64,000 nt of DNA from Chitinophaga filiformis (lineage in GTDB: Bacteria > Bacteroidota > Bacteroidia > Chitinophagales > Chitinophagaceae): positions 620,001 through 684,000 of the forward strand of contig NZ_JAKIRP010000002.1 of assembly GCF_021646545.1 (NCBI RefSeq), written 5' to 3'. The position numbers and the translations under genes are program-made. This document shows, piece after piece, positions 45,399-52,933 of the stretch. Below the pieces are notes generated by a model. It was not told where the DNA came from. It did no database searches and saw only the letters and a list, made by a program, of their open reading frames with translations. The first letter of the stretch is position 1. Every line of letters starts with the position of its first letter.

Positions 45399-46733
45399 TT
45401 AATAAGATTTGATATGGTCGCCAATATCGGCGATCTCCATATTATCCGGCAACGCTGCTTCGAGAATGCTGCTGGCGGCAGCACTGCGGTATCCGCCTGC
45501 ACAGTGAACAGCGATAGGTTTGTCCAACGGTATTTCCTTTAGCCGCAGGCGTAGTTCTGGCAGGGGAATATTAATTGCATGCGGAAAGATCAGCTTCTTT
45601 TTTACTTCTGTAGTATTGCGGACATCAATGATGGTATAATCATCCTTGTGTTGTTCAAAGTAATCTGCATTAAAGGGCGTCTGTTTTTCGGAGCCGCTGC
45701 GCATAATAAGTCCTGCTTTGATAAATGGCTCATAGCCGATCCTGGCGCTGCGTTCTATTGCCTGTTGTAAAGAAAGGGTATCGGCTGCCAGCAAGTAAAA
45801 TGGCTCATGGGGAGGAAGTATGGCTCCCAGCCACGTCTCAAACTTTCCATCCAGCATCAGGTTAAAAGAGCCGGGCAGATGGCCTTCTTTAAAAGCTGCG
45901 GCGGGCCTGATATCAATCACGATCTCATCGGGAATAAAGTTTGCAGCCGGCTTTGTGATACGGATGCCCGATAAGGCCGTTTTCAGTACAGGTGCACCCT
46001 GGCGGTTTACATTCACATCATAGGGGAAATACTGCGGAATGAATGGCTGATCTTCCAGCAATATACTGACAAAATGGTCGGGCTCCATTTCCTGTAGTGA
46101 CCAGTTGTTTTTCTTTTCTTCTCCGATCGTGGACTGGCTGGCATCACGGAGGTCTTTGCCGCACAAGGTGCCTGCACCATGTCCGGGATAAACGATCACA
46201 TCGTCTGCCAGTACCATCAGTTTCTCACGAAGGGAGTAGTACATCTGTCTGGCCAGTTCATTACGCAGCGCCTGTTGATTGCCTGTATTCTCCCGGAGAT
46301 CAGGTCTGCCGCAATCACCGATGAAGAGCGTATCGCCGGTGAATACAGCATGATCTTTCCCATCATATGCAAGCAGAATGGAAATACTATCGGGAGAATG
46401 ACCAGGCGTATTAATCGCTTTAAAGGAGAGTGCTCCGAAAGTAATGGTTTGTCCGTCGTCAAAAGGCTGATGCGCATACGCAGCGCCTGTTTGTGCCGAG
46501 CAATAAATAACAGCGCCCGTTAGTTCATGCAACTCCAGGTGACTACTGACAAAATCAGCATGCGGATGTGTCTCTATCACGGCTGTGATCTTCGCATTAT
46601 TGGCAGTGGCGTATTCCAGATAGGGACGGATATCCCGGGCCGGATCGATCAGTATCACGGCTGCATCGTCTTCGCTGAGAACAGCGTATGAATACTGTGA
46701 GAGTGCTTTATCTTCAAATTGTTCAATCTTCAT
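45399..46733 (-). CDS. MBL-fold persulfide dioxygenase-like protein with two rhodanese domains
   Basis: 444 residues. MBL domain about 1-230: metal ligands in THPHADFVSSH (His56, His58, Asp60, His65), then NTPGHSPDSI, FTGDTLFIGDCGRPDL and YPGHGAGTLCG, as in ETHE1-type persulfide dioxygenases and glyoxalase II relatives. First rhodanese domain about 255-340 lacks an active-site Cys (LLAADTLSL). The second, about 350-444, has the catalytic Cys411 in VHCAGGYRS. Predicted to oxidise or transfer sulfane sulfur in the cytoplasm. Final gene of the operon behind the YeeE/YedE pair (22-nt gap). Confidence 0.92.
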   Translation of the reverse strand: MKIEQFEDKALSQYSYAVLSEDDAAVILIDPARDIRPYLEYATANNAKITAVIETHPHADFVSSHLELHELTGAVIYCSAQTGAAYAHQPFDDGQTITFGALSFKAINTPGHSPDSISILLAYDGKDHAVFTGDTLFIGDCGRPDLRENTGNQQALRNELARQMYYSLREKLMVLADDVIVYPGHGAGTLCGKDLRDASQSTIGEEKKNNWSLQEMEPDHFVSILLEDQPFIPQYFPYDVNVNRQGAPVLKTALSGIRITKPAANFIPDEIVIDIRPAAAFKEGHLPGSFNLMLDGKFETWLGAILPPHEPFYLLAADTLSLQQAIERSARIGYEPFIKAGLIMRSGSEKQTPFNADYFEQHKDDYTIIDVRNTTEVKKKLIFPHAINIPLPELRLRLKEIPLDKPIAVHCAGGYRSAAASSILEAALPDNMEIADIGDHIKSY

Positions 46734-46755
46734 GTTGTTGTTTTTAAAATCCGTT

Positions 46756-47172
46756 TTAATGAGGAAGACGGTCTTTTACAATGCCGTATGTATACGTACC
46801 CAGTAACGCACTGGCAATAACAGGTAACATAACGGGAAACCCCTGGCCTAACAGTACAAATATTGGTCCGGGACAGGCGCCGGTAAGTGCCCATCCCAAT
46901 CCAAAGATGATACCGCCGGTTACATAACGTTTCCATTGTGGGGTTTTGTTCTGAAAATTAATTGTTATTCCATGAATGTCTTTTAAACGGTAACGTTTAA
47001 TCAGGAATGTAGTAATGATGCCAATGGCAACAGCAGAGCCGATGATACCATACATATGAAATGCCTGGAAACGGAACATTTCCTGAATACGGTACCAGGA
47101 AACTGCCTCAGACTTACTCATAATAATGCCGAACAGTATACCTGTGAGAATGTATTTAATGCTTTTTATCAT
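46756..47172 (-). CDS. YeeE/YedE-type (DUF6691) half transporter
   Basis: 138-residue inner-membrane protein with four segments (ILTGILFGIIMSKSE; MYGIIGSAVAIGIITTFLI; VTGGIIFGLGWALTGACPGP; PVIASALLGTYTYGIV). GLGWALTGACPGP with its Cys is the family signature. Together with the other half it likely transports thiosulfate or sulfane sulfur across the inner membrane. Its start is 1 nt beyond the stop of that gene. Confidence 0.88.
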   Translation of the reverse strand: MIKSIKYILTGILFGIIMSKSEAVSWYRIQEMFRFQAFHMYGIIGSAVAIGIITTFLIKRYRLKDIHGITINFQNKTPQWKRYVTGGIIFGLGWALTGACPGPIFVLLGQGFPVMLPVIASALLGTYTYGIVKDRLPH

Positions 47173-47173
47173 C

Positions 47174-47737
47174 TTAAAATATTAAGGGGTAAAGGAGATG
47201 TGTCATGATCAGTCCTCCGGCAAAGAAGCCTGTAACTGCTATCAGCGAAGGAAACTGCAGGTTGGATAGTCCGCTGATGGCATGCCCGGAAGTACAGCCA
47301 CCGGCATAACGGGAACCAAATCCCACAAGAAAGCCGCCGGCAGCGAGAATGATCCACCCCTTGGCTGTCAGCAGCACAGCCGAGCCAAATAACTGTGAAG
47401 GAGCCGTTAATCCGTCAAAGTGGATATGTAAGTCCGCCAGGTCCCGGATAGTGGCCGCAGAAAGCTGTAATGGCCGGGGAGATGACAGCCAGTGACTGGC
47501 GATGAAGCCGCCTGCAACAGTGCCAGCCAGGAAGAGCAGGTTCCAGTACTGGGCTTTATGATCGAAGCGAAAGAAAGGCACCCTTTTGCCTGCTCCGGCT
47601 ATACTGCACATCGTGCGGAAGTTGGAAGAAACCCCAAATGATCTTCCGAAAAAGACCAGCAGCAGCATAATGGAGGCAATAGCAGGGCCGGAAACATACC
47701 AGGGCCATGGTTGGCGAATGTGATCAAGGATTGTCAT
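47174..47737 (-). CDS. YeeE/YedE family transporter half
   Basis: 187 residues from ATG 47737 (MTILDHIRQPWPWYVSG), 5 membrane segments, with the YeeE/YedE signature GFGSRYAGGCTSGHAISGLS and a second Cys in FRTMCSIAG. It makes up the other half of a thiosulfate/sulfur importer. An in-frame GTG at 47746 is not needed. Controlled by the palindrome and -7-like element directly upstream. Confidence 0.9.
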   Translation of the reverse strand: MTILDHIRQPWPWYVSGPAIASIMLLLVFFGRSFGVSSNFRTMCSIAGAGKRVPFFRFDHKAQYWNLLFLAGTVAGGFIASHWLSSPRPLQLSAATIRDLADLHIHFDGLTAPSQLFGSAVLLTAKGWIILAAGGFLVGFGSRYAGGCTSGHAISGLSNLQFPSLIAVTGFFAGGLIMTHLLYPLIF

Positions 47738-47763
47738 GAGCAACACATTATATGATTATAATG

Positions 47764-47807
47764 CAAAGCTCAGGGATCAATAAGATGATTTCGGTGACTA
47801 AGGTCAC
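47764..47807 (-). promoter_or_regulatory. Crp/Fnr-type operator and promoter of the sulfur operon
   Basis: A palindrome GTGAC-N4-GTCAC spans 47794-47807, overlapping the regulator gene's stop codon. On the minus strand 22 nt separate it from GAGCTTTG (47771-47764), a one-off match to TAnnTTTG. The same layout precedes cydAB at 49166-49208. The 5-4-5 geometry is that of Crp/Fnr-family sites and the position fits activation from about -40. Confidence 0.6.
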
Positions 47808-48442
47808 ACAGGTAACATTTGTATATAATTTCTGTGCAGCTCCAGTTTGTTTTGCTGTTCCATCTTCTTGAGCAGGCGGGATATTACTTCACGGGAGGAA
47901 TTCAGGTCAGTGGCGATCTCCTGATGAGTGATGAATAGCTTATTGGTTTTCAATGCTTTTTGCTGGTTGGAAAGATAAACGACCAGTCGTTCATCCATGC
48001 CTTTAAATATGACCTGATCTACTATACTAAGTAGTTCTTCAAAGCGCCGGCGGTAGGTCTCTACTACAAAGCTATACCAGCTTTTAAACTCCTGCATGAG
48101 GTCTTCCATCATTTCCAGCGGCACCATGATAACAACACTATCTTCTACCGCTTTGGCCATGATCTCGCTGGTCTGATGTGGCCTTGTGGCACACACCATG
48201 GATAGTGCGCAGGCATCGCCGGGAAGCAGGTAATACATAAAGAATTCATGCCCGTCTTCGCCTTCCCGGTATAATTTCAGGCGCCCTTCCACCACCAGCA
48301 TAGTCGAGCGGAAATACTGGCCTGTCTGGATCAGGGACTCGCCGGCAGTGATGGTTTTAATAACGCTGTTAGCCGCGAGCTGCTCTTTCAGTCCTTCTTC
48401 AAAGTGGGGAAAATATTTGTCGAGGTATGCCCTGGTCGCCAT
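47804..48442 (-). CDS. Crp/Fnr family transcriptional regulator
   Basis: 212 residues from ATG 48442. N-terminal cyclic-nucleotide-like beta roll (SLIQTGQYFRSTMLVVEGRL; FFMYYLLPGDACALSMVCAT), long dimerisation helix, and winged helix-turn-helix at the C terminus (ITHQEIATDLNSSREVISRL with recognition helix SREVISRLL). A single Cys (C in MVCAT) and no Fnr-type iron-sulfur Cys cluster is visible. Likely controls the sulfur operon behind it and cydAB through the shared palindrome. Confidence 0.92.
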   Translation of the reverse strand: MATRAYLDKYFPHFEEGLKEQLAANSVIKTITAGESLIQTGQYFRSTMLVVEGRLKLYREGEDGHEFFMYYLLPGDACALSMVCATRPHQTSEIMAKAVEDSVVIMVPLEMMEDLMQEFKSWYSFVVETYRRRFEELLSIVDQVIFKGMDERLVVYLSNQQKALKTNKLFITHQEIATDLNSSREVISRLLKKMEQQNKLELHRNYIQMLPV

Positions 48443-48501
48443 GGTTGGTTGTTTCTGCGGAATTATACTAATTTGCAATATAAAAGTATAACAAGTTACT
48501 C

Positions 48502-49032
48502 ATGAAGACCATTATCCTGACCGTATTTTTTCTAACTGTTCTTTTACGTCTTATCAGCAGTGTCATCTCCGGTATCAATGAGCGCAAGCTTAAGAAAATG
48601 GGTGCTGTCGAGTATGGCAAGCGGAATTCCCTGTTGCTGATAGTTGCGCACATACTGTTTTACCTGTCCTGCATCACTGAAGGTACTATCAAAGGTGCAT
48701 TCTTTTATGATACGATCAGTTATACAGGCCTGGCGATCTTTGCAGCGGCCGTTGCCATATTGTATTATGTGATCTATTCTTTGCGCCATATCTGGACATT
48801 GAAACTGATCATTGCGCCGGCCGACTACCATACGATCAACACGTCAGCCTTATTCAGACTGGTAAGGCATCCTAACTATTACCTGAGTGTGCTGCCCGAA
48901 CTGGTGGGATTTGCGTTGTTCTTTCATGCCTGGATAACACTGGTAGTTGGGATGGCTATTTACCTGATCCCGCTGGTTACCAGGATAAGGGAAGAAGAGA
49001 AGGTAATGAAGTCGCAGTTTAACGATTATTAA
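48502..49032 (+). CDS. isoprenylcysteine carboxyl methyltransferase (ICMT) family membrane protein
   Basis: 176-residue membrane protein, about five segments. The C-terminal RHPNYYLSVLPELVGFALFF and RIREEEKVM match the ICMT/PEMT-like family signature (R-H-P-x-Y and the E-E region), which binds S-adenosylmethionine. Substrates in bacteria are largely unknown. It is divergent from the Crp/Fnr gene (59-nt shared region). Confidence 0.85.
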   Translation: MKTIILTVFFLTVLLRLISSVISGINERKLKKMGAVEYGKRNSLLLIVAHILFYLSCITEGTIKGAFFYDTISYTGLAIFAAAVAILYYVIYSLRHIWTLKLIIAPADYHTINTSALFRLVRHPNYYLSVLPELVGFALFFHAWITLVVGMAIYLIPLVTRIREEEKVMKSQFNDY

Positions 49033-49092
49033 TATGAAGGGGATGTAGCCAAAACAGATGAACGTCCATAGCGCATAAAAGATCACCTGATT

Positions 49093-49147
49093 CCATCAGG
49101 TACCCGGATAGAGAGCCTGTATCTTACTTTGATATAGGCTCTTTTTT
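49093..49147 (+). terminator. terminator of the ICMT-like gene with 5' repeat motif
   Basis: CCATCAGGTACCCGGATA (49093-49110) precedes a stem AGAGCCTGTATC (49112-49123) with GATATAGGCTCT (49131-49142), one G-U, and TTTTTT. The same motif-plus-hairpin order is at 42913-42966. Confidence 0.8.
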
Positions 49148-49165
49148 ATGCCTGTTTATTCTGAA

Positions 49166-49208
49166 ATGACATTTGTCATAGTCGCCTGTTCTGTATTTAG
49201 TAGTTTTG
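49166..49208 (+). promoter_or_regulatory. Crp/Fnr-type operator and promoter of cydAB
   Basis: ATGAC-ATTT-GTCAT (49166-49179) is a perfect palindrome. 21 nt later TAGTTTTG (49201-49208) matches TAnnTTTG exactly, 21 nt before the ATG. The operator centre would be near -40, as for class II activation. The matching layout is upstream of the sulfur operon. Confidence 0.65.
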
Positions 49209-49229
49209 AGGTGTAAATTGAATTTGCCA

Positions 49230-50549
49230 ATGAATGATTTTATAGCTGCCAGGTCGCAGATGGCGCTGTCTTTAGGATTTCATATCGTATTCTCCTGTAT
49301 CGGTATGGTGATGCCCTTTTTCATGGCTGTAGCGCACTTTTACTGGCTTAGGACCAATGATGTTGTATACAGGAATATCACAAAAGCGTGGAGCAAGGGT
49401 GTGGCTATCTTTTTCGCCACAGGAGCGGTATCGGGGACGGTGCTTTCTTTTGAGTTGGGGCTGTTGTGGCCGGAGTTCATGAAACATGCAGGACCGATAT
49501 TCGGTATGCCCTTTTCACTGGAAGGAACAGCATTTTTCATAGAGGCGATCGCGTTAGGGTTTTTCCTGTATGGGTGGGAACGGTTTAATAAATGGTTCCA
49601 CTGGTTTACCGGCGTAGTAGTTGGGGTAAGCGGACTGGTATCTGGTATACTGGTAGTGGCTGCCAATGCATGGATGAATAGTCCGGCGGGATTTGATTAT
49701 GTGAACGGACAGTACCTGAATATCGATCCTATCAAGGCAATGTTTAACGATGCCTGGTTCTCACAGGCACTACACATGTGTATTGCTGCTTTTGTGGCGA
49801 CGGGGTTTGCCGTAGCAGGTATTCATGCATTGATGATCCTGAAGAAAAAGAATATACGTTTTCATATGCAGTCATTCAGGATAGCAGCTGTTTTTGCCTG
49901 TGTGGCCGCTCTGTTGCAGCCTTTGAGCGGTGATATTTCTGCAAAGGATGTAGCGAAAAGACAGCCGGCCAAGCTGGCTGCCATGGAAGCACATTTTCAT
50001 ACAGAAGCAGCCGCCCCGCTGATAGTAGGCGGTATACCGGATACCGAGGCGAAGGAAGTAAAATACGCCCTTAAATTGCCTGGTATGCTAAGCTTTATGG
50101 TGCATAGCGACTTCCAGACGCCTGTGACGGGATTGGACAAAATACCTGAACAGGATCAGCCGCCGGTGGCCATTACGCATTATGCTTTTCAGATAATGGT
50201 AGGGTTAGGAATGCTGATGCTGGCTATTGCCCTCTGTTATTTTGTTGCGATCTGGAAGAAACGGAGCTGGCTGCAGAACAACTGGTTGTTACGCTTGTTT
50301 GTGCTGGCCACGCCGATGGGATTTGTTGCCGTGGAGGCAGGATGGACAGTAACGGAGGTGGGGCGTCAACCATGGATCATTAATGGGATCATGCGTACTG
50401 CGGATGCTGTGACACCAATGCCGGGCATTGTGTATTCATTCTATATTTTCACAGCAGTATATATTTCCCTGGCGCTGATCGTAACATTCCTGCTGTACCG
50501 GCAGATAAAAATGGTGGATAAGTTGTATGATGTTTCTCCGTCAGTTTAA
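49230..50549 (+). CDS. cydA: cytochrome bd ubiquinol oxidase subunit I
   Basis: 439 residues from ATG 49230 (MNDFIAARSQMALSLGFH, with haem ligand candidate His18). Eight to nine membrane segments, the GRQPW motif in EVGRQPWIINGIMRTADAVT, and a quinol loop that is short (CIO-like, about 260-320), as usual outside the enterobacteria. Part of the bd-type oxygen reductase, which reduces O2 with quinol and resists sulfide and cyanide. Followed 12 nt later by cydB. Confidence 0.95.
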   Translation: MNDFIAARSQMALSLGFHIVFSCIGMVMPFFMAVAHFYWLRTNDVVYRNITKAWSKGVAIFFATGAVSGTVLSFELGLLWPEFMKHAGPIFGMPFSLEGTAFFIEAIALGFFLYGWERFNKWFHWFTGVVVGVSGLVSGILVVAANAWMNSPAGFDYVNGQYLNIDPIKAMFNDAWFSQALHMCIAAFVATGFAVAGIHALMILKKKNIRFHMQSFRIAAVFACVAALLQPLSGDISAKDVAKRQPAKLAAMEAHFHTEAAAPLIVGGIPDTEAKEVKYALKLPGMLSFMVHSDFQTPVTGLDKIPEQDQPPVAITHYAFQIMVGLGMLMLAIALCYFVAIWKKRSWLQNNWLLRLFVLATPMGFVAVEAGWTVTEVGRQPWIINGIMRTADAVTPMPGIVYSFYIFTAVYISLALIVTFLLYRQIKMVDKLYDVSPSV

Positions 50550-50561
50550 AATTTCAGTATC

Positions 50562-51578
50562 ATGATTTATGTAGTGATCGCATTTCTATGGGCAGCCATT
50601 TTATTATATATACTACTGGGCGGTGCAGATTTTGGAGCGGGGATCATTGAATTGTTCACATCGAATAAGAACAAACAGTATACGCGTACTACCATGTACC
50701 AGGCCATAGGCCCGGTATGGGAAGCCAATCACATGTGGCTGATCATCGCGATAGTAGTGCTGTTTGTAGGTTTTCCGGAGATATATACAACAGTGTCTAC
50801 CCATCTGCATATTCCGCTGGTGATCATGTTATTTGGTATCATCGCGAGGGGAACGGCCTTTACGTTCCGGCATTATGATGCAGTGGTAGACAATATGCAG
50901 AAGGTCTATAACAAGATCTTTGTTTACTCCAGTTTTGTGACGCCATTCTTCCTGGGGGTAATTGCCGCGAGTGCCGTTTCAGGAAGGATAGATACAGGAG
51001 CGCCGGACTTTCTGTCTGCCTATATCTTCAGCTGGTTGAACTGGTTTTCGATAACGGTCGGCTTTTTTACGGTAGCTATTTGTGGTTACCTGGCAGCTAT
51101 CTTCATCATTGGCGAAACAAGGGATGAGGCCAGCCGTATCCGTTTTATCCGCAAGGCTAAACAGATGAATGTAGCAGCGGTGGTATTTGGTGCTTTGGTA
51201 TTTTGGGCAGCACATTCAGAAGGTATCCCGCTTTATGAGTGGTTGTTTGACAATGCCATAGGAGTAATTGCACTGACAGCAGCAATACTGTCGCTGGTGT
51301 TGTTGTGGTACCTGTTGCTGAAGAGAGGGAAAGTATATATTATCCGCGTACTGGCGGGGTTTCAGGTGACCATGATCCTGCTGGCCATTACCTTGCGGCA
51401 TTACCCGAATATAGTGATCCTGAAGGGAGGGCGGTATCTTTCCCTGATGGAACATGCAGGGCAGGAGAAGACGATATGGTCATTAGGGATGGCTTTATTA
51501 TTAGGCAGCGTTTTCATTCTGCCTGCCTTGTTTTACCTGATCTATAGTTTCCAGAAGAATAAAGGACAGTTGCATTAG
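50562..51578 (+). CDS. cydB: cytochrome bd ubiquinol oxidase subunit II
   Basis: 338 residues with eight to nine membrane segments. Starts MIYVVIAFLWAAILLYILLG then GGADFGAG, and has IGPVWEANHMWLI, characteristic of CydB. Pairs with CydA. No cydX-like small gene or cydCD is visible here. Ends at a strong terminator. Confidence 0.95.
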   Translation: MIYVVIAFLWAAILLYILLGGADFGAGIIELFTSNKNKQYTRTTMYQAIGPVWEANHMWLIIAIVVLFVGFPEIYTTVSTHLHIPLVIMLFGIIARGTAFTFRHYDAVVDNMQKVYNKIFVYSSFVTPFFLGVIAASAVSGRIDTGAPDFLSAYIFSWLNWFSITVGFFTVAICGYLAAIFIIGETRDEASRIRFIRKAKQMNVAAVVFGALVFWAAHSEGIPLYEWLFDNAIGVIALTAAILSLVLLWYLLLKRGKVYIIRVLAGFQVTMILLAITLRHYPNIVILKGGRYLSLMEHAGQEKTIWSLGMALLLGSVFILPALFYLIYSFQKNKGQLH

Positions 51579-51597
51579 TCTTCAGTGTTAAATAAGC

Positions 51598-51624
51598 GAA
51601 GGTCTCACATCTTGTGAGACCTTC
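51598..51624. terminator. intrinsic terminator of cydAB
   Basis: GAAGGTCTCACA (51598-51609) pairs perfectly with TGTGAGACCTTC (51613-51624) with a 3-nt loop, followed by TTTGTT. It sits between convergent genes and may serve both. Confidence 0.8.
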
Positions 51625-51653
51625 TTTGTTATTACCGTCTTTTACAACCAGGC

Positions 51654-52076
51654 TTACTGGTTTTCGATCTCAAACTTTATAGTACCAATAAAACTGAAGG
51701 GCAACTGCTTGCGTGGCATGTTGGCCAGGGAGAATATATGCTCGTTGATAGCGCCGTATATATCCTGTTTGCCATACAGGAATATAATAGTATTGTGTGC
51801 AGCTAATGAATCATGATTGATCAGTGGTGTGAGGTCCTCTTTAAAATATTCACTGAAAGAAGCGCCACTGATGATATCTTCAGGTTGCATGGTATTGTTG
51901 AAAGAGGCATGTTCCAGGAAGTCGCTGTCAAAATGGTCCAGGCCTACAGCATTGCCAAATTCCGATTGGCTGTTACCATCTTCATCATACGTTACTTCAA
52001 GGTAATTACACAGTTCTTCCTCATGGTTAAAATTTGCCAGCCAAATTGCAACTATATATTGTGCTTTCGTCTTCAT
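51654..52076 (-). CDS. immunity protein 22 (Imm22)-like protein
   Basis: 140 residues from ATG 52076 (MKTKAQYIVAIWLANFNHEE). The pattern A-I-W-x-x-x-F-x-x-E-E-x-L-x-x-Y-L-E, then YDEDGNSQSEFGNAVGL and FDSDFLEHASF, matches Imm22-type immunity proteins that neutralise polymorphic toxins. No toxin gene is seen next to it, so it is an orphan in this window. An in-frame ATG at 52112 gives 12 more residues and is less likely. Confidence 0.7.
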   Translation of the reverse strand: MKTKAQYIVAIWLANFNHEEELCNYLEVTYDEDGNSQSEFGNAVGLDHFDSDFLEHASFNNTMQPEDIISGASFSEYFKEDLTPLINHDSLAAHNTIIFLYGKQDIYGAINEHIFSLANMPRKQLPFSFIGTIKFEIENQ

Positions 52077-52933
52077 ATAAAGATGTTTTGCTGAATAAAA
52101 AAGGTTTTTCAAAACCGGCCTTACGCCGGTTGTACGGTAGTGCTTGCAAAAACGGTTCCAGATGTGTTATTGATTATTTATCAGTGTTTTATATGTTCAT
52201 AAACAACGGGGATTTTCATTTATTTCAACAGCGCACCTGCGAATGGTCATACAATTTTGCATAGAACATTTCTGCCAGGTTTCAGACAGTGAGCGATCAT
52301 TTCATCAACAAAAACGATTAACAGGGATGTTATCTCCCAGAATACAATCAGACGCGTGTAATTGTTCGGCATTACCATCGGGGACTGAAAATACATATAT
52401 CATAGCTGTTAAAAAAGATAATACACATGAAATATACTTATGTATTAAATATTTTTATTGTATATCCTTCACCGTTAGAATAAGGGGTAAAAAAAGCACC
52501 TTTTACCGTTAGAAAAATGTAGCTTTTAGATATATTCTTTCCCGTTATAAACTGACCGGTCTAATTTCTTCCGGCGAAATTTATTTTATATTAAATTAAC
52601 ACATTAAAGAAATTTATGTATATTTATTTTGTATATTAGATACTGATAGTCTGGCTTTTGGGGCGAAAAAAAAGTTTTATTCCACGTATAATATTTTAAC
52701 TTCGCCCTCGTTTTGGAAAAAGTACTTTTGCTTGTTTTTTGAAAACTTTTAAAAAAAAGGGGGTATTGTTATCAGTTAAATGCATTGCAGAGAAAAAATG
52801 CCAATTTTTAGAGAAAATCAAGAGTAAAACAACATTAAAGAAGTTATTAATATTTAAACCATATCGCTAGGCCGCTTGCAGGGGGAAAAATGCAGGATGG
52901 CGGCTTGCATGACCATAACATTATAGAAAAACC
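52077..52933. other. long AT-rich non-coding gap
   Basis: 857 nt, strongly AT-rich at 52560-52860. ACCGTTAGAA occurs at 52471-52480 and 52505-52514, with a related CCCGTTATAA near 52541; GGTAAAA/TTTTACC forms a dyad between the first two. Near 52871-52904 a short GC stem (GCCGC/GCGGC) lies in the leader of the next gene. Small frames here look random. Confidence 0.45.

Noticed and set aside
48443..48501. Possible Crp/Fnr self-regulatory palindrome in the divergent region
   Set aside because: No RTGAC-N4-GTCAY match is present there.
52034..52512. Two small plus-strand frames in the gap before the beta-helix gene
   Set aside because: One overlaps the Imm22-like start region, both have random-looking composition.
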